Shown here one piece after another: positions 37,981 through 46,795 of a stretch of 52,824 nt of DNA. Source of the stretch: Planctomycetota bacterium (GTDB taxonomy: Bacteria > Planctomycetota > Planctomycetia > Pirellulales > Pirellulaceae). The stretch's first letter is position 1; each line of letters starts with the position of its first letter. The stretch covers positions 1 through 52,824 of the forward strand of contig JAPOIJ010000010.1 of NCBI GenBank assembly GCA_029979005.1, read 5' to 3'. The position numbers were made by a program, and so were the translations under genes. The notes below the pieces were generated by a model. The model was given only the letters and a program-made list of their open reading frames with translations, ran no database searches and was not told the DNA's origin.

Positions 37981-40893
37981 GTGAACGATTCAATGACAAC
38001 CCAATCGCTTGAAGGCACTGACATTCGGCATTTGGCACAGCGAGAAGATTTTATCGATCGCCACATCGGCCCCAGCGCAACTGAGATCTCGGAGATGCTC
38101 GCCACCATCGGTGCAGCATCACTTGATGACTTGATTGATTCTACGGTGCCTTCCAGTATTCTGCTTGAGCAGGGCCTAAACCTTCCAGAAAGCACAACGG
38201 AAAATGCAACGTTGAATCGACTTCGCCAATACGCGGACGAAAACGTTGTCAATCGTTCAATGATCGGCATGGGTTATTATGGGACGCATGTTCCGAACGT
38301 CATCCTGCGAAACGTCCTCGAAAATCCCGGATGGTATACGGCGTACACCCCTTACCAAGCCGAAATTGCCCAAGGGCGGCTTGAAAGTTTACTGACCTTC
38401 CAGCAAATGGTCATGGACCTCACCGGGATGGCAATGGCAAACGCTTCGCTGCTCGACGAAGCAACCGCTGCGGCGGAAGCGATGGCGTTGTGCAAACGCG
38501 CCAGTAAACTTGCCTGCAATCAGTTTTTCGTCGCTGACGATGTGCATCCTCAAACACTGGATGTTATTCGTACTCGTGCCAAGTACTTTGGTTTCGAGTT
38601 GATAATCGGCCCCACCGAGTCTGCGGGCGATCATGAGATTTTTGGGGCGCTACTCCAGTACCCTGGAACCACGGGACAAGTAAGAGACTTAACCGCCGTT
38701 ATTGACAGCGTCCATGAACGGAAAGCGCTTGTAGCAGTCGCGAGTGATTTACTGAGTCTTACTCTCCTCAAACCACCTGGAGAGATGGGAGCAGACATTG
38801 TTCTGGGCAGTGCCCAGCGATTCGGGGTACCCATGGGTTTCGGTGGCCCGCACGCTGCATTCTTCGCGACTCGCGACGCTTACAAACGTTCCGCCCCCGG
38901 TCGTATTATTGGTGTCTCCAAAGATCGACGGGGGAAAACTGCGCTTCGCATGGCGATGCAAACCAGAGAGCAACACATTCGACGGGACAAAGCAACCTCC
39001 AACATTTGTACAGCCCAGGCTCTCTTGGCCAACATGGCAGTATTTTACGCCATATATCATGGCCCCGAAAAACTGAAGACGATTGCAACGCGCGTGAATG
39101 CACTTACACATTTCGCAGCCGAGCGTCTGCAAGTAGCAGGTTTCAAAATCGAATACCAGAATTTCTTCGATACCGTTTCCGTCATTACGGATAACGCAGA
39201 GGCAATCGTTAATGCTGCGACGAAAGAATTTGGATTAAACCTTCGCTTAATCGATGCAAACCATGTTGGCTTTAGTTTTGATGAAACGACCGGCGGGGAG
39301 GATATCGTTTTATTGCTGTCTGCATTCGGAGTGGATACTTCAAGCATTAACCCTGAACTAGTTGGAGAAACACTTACTCCATCCATTCCGGCCGAGTTAC
39401 TTCGTCAATCAGAATTCCTGACCCATCCCGTGTTCCACCGCTACCACTCTGAAACCGAGATGCTCCGCTACCTGAAAAGACTTGAGAACAAGGACTTTTC
39501 GTTAACGCACGGAATGATTCCGCTCGGGTCATGCACAATGAAACTCAACGCGACTGTGGAAATGATCCCGGTCACTTTCAATGGATTCGCAAATGTACAC
39601 CCGTTCGCCCCGCGTGATCAGTGGACAGGTTACCAAACCATGATTGAACAGTTGCGCGATTGGTTAATCGAAATCACCGGCTACGACGCCATGTCCATGC
39701 AACCCAATTCGGGAGCCCAAGGAGAGTATGCAGGCTTACTCGCGATTCGCCGTTACCACGAAAGCCTGGGAGAGGGCCATCGCGACGTATGCCTAATCCC
39801 CAGTTCTGCTCATGGAACCAATCCTGCCAGTGCGAGTATGATGGGCTTGAAAGTCGTGGTTGTTAAAACAGACGACAGCGGAAACATCGACCTCGAAGAC
39901 CTAAAAGCAAAGGCCGAACAGCACGCTGATAATCTATCGAGCCTAATGATCACCTACCCGAGCACGCATGGTGTTTTCGAAGAGACCATTCGAGAGTCTT
40001 GCGACATCGTTCACCAATTTGGCGGCCAGGTTTATATGGATGGAGCAAACATGAATGCGTTGGTCGGCATTGCTGCACCGGGTAAATTTGGTTCAGACGT
40101 TTCCCATCTAAACCTGCATAAAACCTTTTGCATTCCTCACGGTGGCGGCGGGCCGGGGATGGGGCCAATCGGTGTTAAGTCACATCTTGCTCCTTTCTTG
40201 CCGAACCACGTTGTTCATCCAATTGAAGAGCTCGCGAGTACCAACGATGGTGCCGTATCAGGCGCGCAATATGGTAGCGCAGCCATCCTTCCTATCTCCT
40301 GGGCTTATATTCACCTTATGGGCGGAGCGGGCCTCAAGAAAGCAACGCAGGTCGCAATCCTCAACGCAAACTACATTGCCAAAAGACTGGAGGGCGCGTT
40401 TGAGGTGCTTTTCAAAGGGCGAAACGACCGTGTCGCCCATGAATGCATTGTTGATCTCAGACCGCTCAAAGAGTCGACAGGAATTACCGAAGTCGATCTT
40501 GCTAAACGACTCATGGACTACGGATTCCACGCCCCGACAATGTCGTGGCCTGTGGGTGGGACAATTATGATTGAGCCTACCGAAAGCGAATCAAAATCTG
40601 AATTAGATCGTTTCTGCGATGCAATGTTGTCAATTCGAAAAGAAATACAAGCGGTCGAAGACGGCACCGTCACGGCCGAAGCTTGTGTCACGCATCAGGC
40701 TCCCCACACACTCGACGACCTCGTCGATGAAAATTGGGACCGTCCCTACACGCGTGAAGAGGCTGTTTTCCCGAGTATGCAAACGCGACAGGCAAAGTTT
40801 TGGCCAACGGTAAATCGAATTGACGATGTCTACGGTGATAGAAATTTTGTCTGTTCTTGCCCACCTATCTCGGATTACGAAGAGACAGAGTAG
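37981..40893 (+). CDS. gcvP: Glycine dehydrogenase (decarboxylating), single-chain P protein
   Basis: 970 residues from a GTG at 37981; an ATG four codons later (37993) is an equally good start. Length shows the fused form (P1 plus P2). The N-terminal [17 protein letters not shown] motif and [15 protein letters not shown] are present. The pyridoxal-phosphate lysine is about Lys714 in [19 protein letters not shown]. It decarboxylates glycine and loads the aminomethyl group on GcvH. No truncation or frameshift is seen. The chain ends SDYEETE, with an acidic Cys-containing C-terminus (FVCSCPP) typical of P proteins. Confidence 0.96.
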   Translation: MNDSMTTQSLEGTDIRHLAQREDFIDRHIGPSATEISEMLATIGAASLDDLIDSTVPSSILLEQGLNLPESTTENATLNRLRQYADENVVNRSMIGMGYYGTHVPNVILRNVLENPGWYTAYTPYQAEIAQGRLESLLTFQQMVMDLTGMAMANASLLDEATAAAEAMALCKRASKLACNQFFVADDVHPQTLDVIRTRAKYFGFELIIGPTESAGDHEIFGALLQYPGTTGQVRDLTAVIDSVHERKALVAVASDLLSLTLLKPPGEMGADIVLGSAQRFGVPMGFGGPHAAFFATRDAYKRSAPGRIIGVSKDRRGKTALRMAMQTREQHIRRDKATSNICTAQALLANMAVFYAIYHGPEKLKTIATRVNALTHFAAERLQVAGFKIEYQNFFDTVSVITDNAEAIVNAATKEFGLNLRLIDANHVGFSFDETTGGEDIVLLLSAFGVDTSSINPELVGETLTPSIPAELLRQSEFLTHPVFHRYHSETEMLRYLKRLENKDFSLTHGMIPLGSCTMKLNATVEMIPVTFNGFANVHPFAPRDQWTGYQTMIEQLRDWLIEITGYDAMSMQPNSGAQGEYAGLLAIRRYHESLGEGHRDVCLIPSSAHGTNPASASMMGLKVVVVKTDDSGNIDLEDLKAKAEQHADNLSSLMITYPSTHGVFEETIRESCDIVHQFGGQVYMDGANMNALVGIAAPGKFGSDVSHLNLHKTFCIPHGGGGPGMGPIGVKSHLAPFLPNHVVHPIEELASTNDGAVSGAQYGSAAILPISWAYIHLMGGAGLKKATQVAILNANYIAKRLEGAFEVLFKGRNDRVAHECIVDLRPLKESTGITEVDLAKRLMDYGFHAPTMSWPVGGTIMIEPTESESKSELDRFCDAMLSIRKEIQAVEDGTVTAEACVTHQAPHTLDDLVDENWDRPYTREEAVFPSMQTRQAKFWPTVNRIDDVYGDRNFVCSCPPISDYEETE

Positions 40894-40950
40894 TTCAGAT
40901 TAGCACACGAAGAGGTACCGTTGATTGCTCAGTAGGAATTCGAAACAACC

Positions 40951-41748
40951 ATGCATCGGGCTCGTTTAATAATCGATCCACCATCAACTGGCAGTTGGAA
41001 TATGGCAGTTGACCAAGCGATTTTGGAAACCGCCGATAAAACTGGTTTGGTAACGCTTCGGTTTTACCAATGGAGCGAACCGGCACTGTCACTTGGATAT
41101 TTTCAAAACCACGTTGATCGAAACCAGCATCCTTCAAGCCTCACCTGCCCGATGGTTCGACGTCGCACTGGTGGAGGCGCGATCGTACACGACCGTGAGC
41201 TCACCTATAGCCTTTGTGTACCCAGTAATAATCGCTGGTCATCGCAAAACGAAGAACTCTATGATGCGATTCACAAAATAATCATTGGTCTATTAAAGGA
41301 AGATGGGCATTCAACCTGTTTGCACCGCGATTCGAAAACCAATCCGAACGTCGAAGAGGATGCGGAGATGTTGCAAAAAAAAGAAACCTCTCCTTCGCCC
41401 GTCGACCCCAAAGCATTTCTATGCTTTATGCGACGTTCTTCAGGTGACGTGGTTTTTAATGGACATAAGATCGTTGGTAGTGCCCAGAGACGGTTAAAGA
41501 ATTCCTTGCTTCAACACGGCAGTGTCTTGTATGGGAAGTCTAGTTTCGCTCCGGAATTATCCGGAATCAACGACATTTGTGGCTCAGAATACACCTTTGT
41601 CGAGCTGGCAAGTCGCCTTTTGCCCCCGATCGAAGATTATCTTGGTACCAAGATGGACCGGCAAAATTTAACGGAACTAGAAAATCTAGCGGTCAAACGA
41701 GTCCAAAATAGCCACTTTAGAAACCCTAAGTGGCTTAACCGGAGCTAG
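40951..41748 (+). CDS. Lipoate-protein ligase A family protein
   Basis: 265 residues. The cofactor-transferase fold is shown by RRRTGGGAIVHD (about 70-81), the NMAVDQAIL segment near the N-terminus, and the lysine-containing DVVFNGHKIVGSAQRR that contacts lipoyl-AMP. A charged insert (DSKTNPNVEEDAEMLQKKET, about 127-146) is not typical. The gene starts 57 bp after gcvP, so it is probably co-transcribed and lipoylates GcvH. Whether it is a lipoate ligase (LplA), an octanoyltransferase (LipM-like) or an amidotransferase cannot be settled by eye. Confidence 0.87.
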   Translation: MHRARLIIDPPSTGSWNMAVDQAILETADKTGLVTLRFYQWSEPALSLGYFQNHVDRNQHPSSLTCPMVRRRTGGGAIVHDRELTYSLCVPSNNRWSSQNEELYDAIHKIIIGLLKEDGHSTCLHRDSKTNPNVEEDAEMLQKKETSPSPVDPKAFLCFMRRSSGDVVFNGHKIVGSAQRRLKNSLLQHGSVLYGKSSFAPELSGINDICGSEYTFVELASRLLPPIEDYLGTKMDRQNLTELENLAVKRVQNSHFRNPKWLNRS

Positions 41749-41989
41749 AACCATATTTATCTCTTTAAATTGGAATCTAACATATGGCCACTACAAGAAA
41801 TTTGTTGTCAAATATCAACATTGCGGTCGATTTTCATCTACAATTAGGGGGAATCACGCAGTTTGACTTTAAAACTTCGTTAAACATAATGATGGAAATT
41901 CGGCTGATTTGACTGGGTAACGCACTTGTTGTTTTTTTGCGACACTTGGTAAGTCATAAGCGATCCTGAAATCAAGGGGACGAAACGGA

Positions 41990-42649
41990 ATGCAAGTAGT
42001 TTTAAGAGTTGTCGGTGGAAAGAATGATGGTCGTGAGATCACAATTGCCGTTCCCAGGTTCATCATCGGACGTGGAGACACCGCTCATCTTAGGCCTGCC
42101 AGCGACTTAGTGAGTCGCGAACATTGTGAAATTCTTTTCGGTGACGGAAAAGTAGTGATCAACGACCTTGCCAGCCGCAACGGTACGTTTGTAAACGGAA
42201 AGCAACTGACGGAAACTCACGTCGCAAAATCTGGCGACTCACTTCGCATTGGCCGCCTGCAGTTTGAGGTGGTGATTGATCCTGTTAAAGCAAGTGCGAA
42301 AAAGCCAAGAGTAGGCGATGTGGTCGAAGCCGCCGCCAGGACGGCACAAAACAAGAGGCCGTCCCTCGAAGACAGTATTACCGATTGGCTTACTGACTCC
42401 GAAGATGATCCCAACACAGCGGAGCGGAATGCCATCGCTTCTTCAGAGACCATCCAGTTGAATCTGGAGGAAACGAGTGTTTTTGGAACCTCTAAGAAAG
42501 ATCCAGTCGCTGAAGAAGGCGAAAGCAAAGACGAAGAATCCCCCTCAAAAGGTGGTCCCAAGAAACTACCTCCAATGCCTAAGCGTCAACACGACAGTTC
42601 GACGACGGCTGCCGATGATGTTTTGAAAAAGTTTTTCAACCGTCGCTAA
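41990..42649 (+). CDS. FHA-domain protein
   Basis: 219 residues. An FHA domain fills residues 1-95: VLRVVGGKNDGREITI, FIIGRGDTAHLR (Gly-Arg of the phosphothreonine site), SREHCEI and NDLASRNGTFVNG are all in order. The C-terminal ~120 residues are charged and disordered-looking, ending KLPPMPKRQHDSSTT and a short DVLKKFFNRR helix. No membrane segment is seen, so it is probably a soluble phosphothreonine reader. It precedes a strong terminator, so it is a single-gene unit. Confidence 0.9.
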   Translation: MQVVLRVVGGKNDGREITIAVPRFIIGRGDTAHLRPASDLVSREHCEILFGDGKVVINDLASRNGTFVNGKQLTETHVAKSGDSLRIGRLQFEVVIDPVKASAKKPRVGDVVEAAARTAQNKRPSLEDSITDWLTDSEDDPNTAERNAIASSETIQLNLEETSVFGTSKKDPVAEEGESKDEESPSKGGPKKLPPMPKRQHDSSTTAADDVLKKFFNRR

Positions 42650-42681
42650 GGACTAATGATCCGACAATTAAAATTTTGCAC

Positions 42682-42726
42682 AGAGCCTTTCTTTAACTAA
42701 GAAGAGGCTCTTTTTTTGTTTTTTCA
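42682..42726 (+). terminator. Rho-independent terminator after the FHA gene
   Basis: AGAGCC (42682-42687) pairs with GGCTCT (42706-42711), with further TTTCTT/AAGAA pairing inside, and a T-run follows to about 42726. It lies about 35 bases past the stop. Confidence 0.85.
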
Positions 42727-42728
42727 AT

Positions 42729-42800
42729 ATATTTGCCAATTTCAATCCCCTCGAATCGAAATAGGAATGTCTCTGCCTACAAACTCTTGTAGGCAAATAT
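42729..42800 (+). promoter_or_regulatory. Overlapping alternative hairpins upstream of the ECF sigma gene
   Basis: TGCCTACAA (42774-42782) and TTGTAGGCA (42787-42795) form a perfect 9-bp stem with a 4-nt loop. The right arm overlaps GGCAAATAT (42792-42800), which can instead pair perfectly with ATATTTGCC (42729-42737). The two pairings are mutually exclusive. The element lies about 82 bases upstream of the sigma-factor start. It could be an operator, an attenuator or a transcript-end structure. Confidence 0.55.
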
Positions 42801-42881
42801 TCCAAAAATACTCAAAAATCTCATCGATCCGAAAACCCTGGGTGAGCTTACTGGGTATTGCCTAAATAATTCTGAAAGCGA

Positions 42882-43439
42882 GTGTGCAATTTGGCTGAAG
42901 AACTTCCAATCTTGGTGAACCAATGTATCGCGGGGGATCAGCTTTCCTTCAGTAAATTAATTCGTCGATTTCGCGGGCAGGTTTACGGCCTTTGCTTTCG
43001 AATGCTTGGTCAGCGAGAGGATGCCGAAGATGCCGTGCAGGAGACCTTTGTTCGCGTCGCAAAAAACCTGCACCGCTGGGATCCTGAACGGGCATTTGAA
43101 CCGTGGCTATTGACGATCGCGGGCAACCGTTGCCGAACTCGGCTTGCCCAGCGAATGCGACGCCCCGGAACACTAACACTGGACCATCCCGTTGCCGATC
43201 ATTCTGTTGACGAAAACAAAGCCAAACTTCTTTCCGAGGAACTGGACCACGCGCTCTTAACGGTCAGAAAAGAGTATCGCGAAGCATTTGTGTTATTTCA
43301 TAAAAATGAAATGTGCTACACCGAAATTAGCGAGGCACTCGACATTCCGCTCGGAACTGTAAAAACCTGGGTCCACCGCGCCCGCCGTGAGTTAATTATG
43401 AAATTACGATTACGAGGAGTGCTGAATGAAGAGAACTGA
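42882..43439 (+). CDS. ECF-type RNA polymerase sigma factor
   Basis: 185 residues from a GTG at 42882 with GAAAG just upstream. Sigma region 2 (RGQVYGLCFRMLGQREDAEDAVQETFVRV, about 30-60) and region 4 (YTEISEALDIPLGTVKTWVHRARREL, about 145-172) are intact and separated by a short linker, as in ECF factors. Regions 1 and 3 are absent. The stop overlaps the following anti-sigma-like gene by 14 bases. It probably directs transcription of its own operon and of stress or envelope genes under control of that partner. Confidence 0.94.
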   Translation: MCNLAEELPILVNQCIAGDQLSFSKLIRRFRGQVYGLCFRMLGQREDAEDAVQETFVRVAKNLHRWDPERAFEPWLLTIAGNRCRTRLAQRMRRPGTLTLDHPVADHSVDENKAKLLSEELDHALLTVRKEYREAFVLFHKNEMCYTEISEALDIPLGTVKTWVHRARRELIMKLRLRGVLNEEN

Positions 43440-44148
43440 CCCCCTCCATTGCAACGATTTTGAAAATCGCATTCACGAGATCTTGGATGATCGTTTAATC
43501 CTAAGTGCTGATGCAAAACTCCTCGAGCATGCCACTGAATGTCCCGAATGCGCAGTATTGATGCAAGATTATGAAAACATGGAACTGGCTTTTTCTCTGG
43601 AAAGCACGAGCCATGGCTTGCCGACCCCACGCCCAGTGATTGCCGCCGAATTTATCACACGAAACACCAGTGTCATTCTAGCGCTGGTTGCGACGCTTGT
43701 AATCTCTTTAAATATCTACAGCAGTTACCTGACTAGGAGCAATCCGCCTAAGGTAGTTGTATCCAAAATTACAACTCCCCCCACAATTAGTCTATTTCAC
43801 CCAAAGGCAGTACCAGCAAAAACTATACGACGCGAAACTAAACGTACACCGGCAATATTGCCTGACTCACCTTCGCTATCAGCACTTGTTTTTGCCGACT
43901 CAATCCCCGAACTTGAGTTCCCCCGAATTCCAACCTGGAAGTCAATTTCCCCTCAAATTGAGTTGATCAAGCCATGGATAGATCGCTCTAAACCACTTTT
44001 AGAGTATTCACCCGCACTCTTCCCAGTTTGTCAGCTTGGCTACCAGTGGAAAGAAACGATCAAAATAATCCAGCAATCATTGCTCGACTCAAGTGAACTC
44101 CCCGGGATCGGCAAATGGGAACAGTCGACTAACTTCCGAACTGCATAA
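43426..44148 (+). CDS. Anti-sigma-factor-like membrane protein with zinc-binding N-terminus
   Basis: 240 residues. The ATG at 43426 has GAGGAG upstream and overlaps the sigma gene. Residues 30-45 contain the HATECPEC pattern (H-x3-C-x2-C) of zinc-binding anti-sigma domains. One membrane helix lies at about 80-105 (SVILALVATLVISLNIYSSYL). The ~130-residue extracytoplasmic tail is Pro/Ser/Lys-rich with no recognised fold and ends in a Trp/Pro/Ile-rich segment. The pairing with an ECF sigma gene makes a membrane-tethered anti-sigma role likely. Confidence 0.84.
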   Translation: MKRTDPLHCNDFENRIHEILDDRLILSADAKLLEHATECPECAVLMQDYENMELAFSLESTSHGLPTPRPVIAAEFITRNTSVILALVATLVISLNIYSSYLTRSNPPKVVVSKITTPPTISLFHPKAVPAKTIRRETKRTPAILPDSPSLSALVFADSIPELEFPRIPTWKSISPQIELIKPWIDRSKPLLEYSPALFPVCQLGYQWKETIKIIQQSLLDSSELPGIGKWEQSTNFRTA

Positions 44149-44341
44149 CATCCACTCAACAGGACGCTTGCCCGGTTTGCTCAATTCAGCACCCGGTCTG
44201 CCAGCACCTTCCAATTCGCCTCACTGATCTTGCAGTGGCAATTCAGTTTCTCTAACTTTCCTCGAGTTTATCCGTGTGTTCTCACGTGAAAGAGACATCG
44301 GATAGCTGTTTTCAACTTGAGCAATTGACGAGAAATGCAAC

Positions 44342-45118
44342 ATGTCTTCAACGACCAACTCACCACTTCGCGGCCAAACAGCTCTTTCCGTAATTGCGTT
44401 GGTATTAATAAGCCTCGCAGTATCAACGGGATGTAAACTCGGCGCCAACCGACACAATTCCATCGGATGCCAAGCCTACAATCAGGGGCAGATTACGACG
44501 GCAATCGCAGAGTTCAACAAAGCGATTGAAATGGATCCAAATGATGCTGATGCAATCTATAATCTAGGGGCGAGTTATTACGCACTTGGCAAGCAAACGA
44601 AAAATCTTCAAGCAACCCAAAGTGCTGAACAGCTCTACCGACGCACAATTGCAATTGATGATCAGCATCAGGAAGCCCATCGATCACTGGCCGTGCTGTT
44701 GATTGAAACCGGTCAAGAACAATATGCTTTTGATCTGATCAATGCATGGAAAAATCGATACCCCGCCTCCACCGAACCGGTAGTGGAATTGGCTAAACTC
44801 TATCAGGAGTATGGCGATAACAGTCGTGCCGCCGATCTTCTTGTTGACGCCCTGAAAATCAATCCAAATGATGTCCAGGTTTTAGCTGCAATGGGATCTG
44901 TCAGGGAAGCCCAGGGGCAGTCCACGTTAGCTTTAGACAGCTATGCCAGAGCACTTCAAGTGAATCCGAAACAGCCACAAATTGCCGCAAAGGTGGCTAG
45001 TCTACAAAATCAATTGGCTCAACAATCCGGCTACAGTCCTTCCACCGGCGTTAACGCGAATGCAGCAACTCCCGCTCCGACGAGATACGGCTCAGCAACG
45101 CCCTACCAGAAGTTTTAA
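44342..45118 (+). CDS. TPR-repeat lipoprotein-like protein
   Basis: 258 residues. A hydrophobic signal (TALSVIALVLISLAVSTGC) ends at a Cys near residue 32, so lipid attachment is plausible although the box VSTGC is not canonical. At least four TPR motifs follow: AYNQGQITTAIAEFNKAIEM, AEQLYRRTIAIDDQHQEA, LAKLYQEYGDNSRAADLLVD and AMGSVREAQGQSTLALDSYA. A short Ser/Thr/Ala/Pro tail closes it. No partner gene is evident; it is 193 bp from the anti-sigma gene, on the same strand. Confidence 0.82.
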   Translation: MSSTTNSPLRGQTALSVIALVLISLAVSTGCKLGANRHNSIGCQAYNQGQITTAIAEFNKAIEMDPNDADAIYNLGASYYALGKQTKNLQATQSAEQLYRRTIAIDDQHQEAHRSLAVLLIETGQEQYAFDLINAWKNRYPASTEPVVELAKLYQEYGDNSRAADLLVDALKINPNDVQVLAAMGSVREAQGQSTLALDSYARALQVNPKQPQIAAKVASLQNQLAQQSGYSPSTGVNANAATPAPTRYGSATPYQKF

Positions 45119-45674
45119 TCAGAGAGCAAACTACATCCTCGAAACGCCCTCCTTTTCCAAATTTAATCTCACTCCACAACTGATTCGACAAAAATTTACA
45201 CCCGAAAAATTTACTTAAACCGAATCAACGCACAGGCCAGGTTTCACTAACTAATCCTGTAAATATCGTCCTCCACAGCACTGTGGAGAAAAAGCCACTC
45301 TAAACACGGATTAACGTCACTGCAGCCGCCCCAAAAAGGCTCTTAGTTTGCATCAAACTTTCAATCCATAAATTGCCTGAGAACCATCTGGGCAAGCCCG
45401 TGTCTGGCCATTCCATTGCCGCACTTTTCACCCTCCGAATCGATGTTTAGAATCGGTTTCGTTCGGTCGGCAAGACTTTCTTCTGTTCCGAATGCGAACA
45501 GTTTTCGTGGGATAAAACTGAAAGGATGTCTCGACTGATTCTACGATCAGGACGAGGCGCAACAGACTGCCTGTTGTTTCAAAACTTCAGAAGGCCTGAT
45601 TACCGACAGATGACACTCAGAATTAATTCCCCACAAACTTTCATGTCTTTTATTCGACATCCTTTGAGACAACC
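45119..45674. other. 556-bp spacer upstream of serC with palindrome and hairpins
   Basis: No gene is supported. CTCCACAG-CA-CTGTGGAG (45271-45288) is a perfect 8-bp palindrome. Three consecutive hairpins follow nearer serC: CTGTTC/GAACAG (45483-45501, then TTTT), CTCG-a-CTGAT against ATCAG-ga-CGAG (45530-45556), and CAACAG/CTGTTG (45560-45576). These suggest a structured leader or small RNA ahead of serC. Confidence 0.5.
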
Positions 45675-46778
45675 ATGACCAAGACGACTTCCCGCGCATT
45701 TAATTTTTCCGCCGGTCCCGCAATACTTCCCGAGGTCGTACTAGAGCAGATTCAAAATGAAATGCTTTCCCTTCCCGGCGTCGGCTCAAGTGTTCTTGAG
45801 ATTAGTCACCGGAGTAAGGATTTCGACGAGATTCTCAATGACGCAACCTCTCGAATCGCTGAGCTGACCAATCTTCCCGACACTCACGAAGTTCTGTTCT
45901 TACAGGGTGGCAGCGCACTTCAGAATGTCATGATGCCGATGAATTTTTTAACGGAAAAAACTCAGACTGCGGATGTCATCGTGACAGGGGCTTGGGGTAA
46001 AAAAACCGCTGCCGAGGTTTCTCGATTTGGAAATCTCAACATTGCGTGGGATGGCGGCGACTCCGGATACAACAAAGCCCCTCAGCAAAACGAGCTGCAG
46101 CTCACTCCCAAGGCTGCCTATTGCCACTTGACCTCCAATGAAACGATCCATGGAGTTAAATACTGGGACTTGCCCGAAACGGGGGACGTTCCGCTACTCG
46201 TCGATAAATCCTCCGATCTTTTTTCCGAGCCAATTAACATCGAAAAATACGGACTAATTTACGCCTGTGCCCAAAAAAATGCGGGGATTGCAGGAGTGAA
46301 TGTTTTGATTTTGAAAAAAGAGCTTCTGGAGCGCTGCGATGACCGTTTGCCAAGTTATCTCGATTACTCAAAGCATTCAAAGGCAGGATCGCGATTCAAT
46401 ACGCCACCCACCTTTGCAATCTACGTAACGGGACTCGTTTGCAAGTGGCTCCAAGAAGAAAAAGGTGGATTGGCGAGTATTAGCCAATTCAATCAGGATA
46501 AGGCCAGCCTTCTCTACAAAGAGATTGATCAAAGCAATGGATTTTATTCCGGTCACGCAGCAAAAGCTGACCGCTCAATCATGAATGTCGTGTTCACCCT
46601 ACAGTCCGAAGACTTAGAAAATCAATTCCTCACCGAAGCAACCGAGGCCGGTTTAACAACCCTGAAGGGACACCGAAGCCTCGGCGGAATTCGTGCGTCG
46701 ATCTATAACGCAATGCCGATGGAAGGCGTTGAATCACTTGCCCAATTCATGGCAGATTTTGCCCGGAAAAACGGTTAA
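45675..46778 (+). CDS. serC: Phosphoserine aminotransferase
   Basis: 367 residues, family length. FNFSAGPAILP at the N-terminus, HRSKDF near residue 42, the FLQGGSALQ phosphate-binding segment and the pyridoxal-phosphate lysine (about Lys201 in ACAQKNAGIAG) identify SerC. It makes 3-phosphoserine from 3-phosphohydroxypyruvate with glutamate as amino donor. The next gene, 18 bases downstream, encodes the preceding enzyme SerA, so the two form an operon; the phosphatase SerB is not in view. Confidence 0.96.
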   Translation: MTKTTSRAFNFSAGPAILPEVVLEQIQNEMLSLPGVGSSVLEISHRSKDFDEILNDATSRIAELTNLPDTHEVLFLQGGSALQNVMMPMNFLTEKTQTADVIVTGAWGKKTAAEVSRFGNLNIAWDGGDSGYNKAPQQNELQLTPKAAYCHLTSNETIHGVKYWDLPETGDVPLLVDKSSDLFSEPINIEKYGLIYACAQKNAGIAGVNVLILKKELLERCDDRLPSYLDYSKHSKAGSRFNTPPTFAIYVTGLVCKWLQEEKGGLASISQFNQDKASLLYKEIDQSNGFYSGHAAKADRSIMNVVFTLQSEDLENQFLTEATEAGLTTLKGHRSLGGIRASIYNAMPMEGVESLAQFMADFARKNG

Positions 46779-46795
46779 CAAAGGAACCAACCAAG

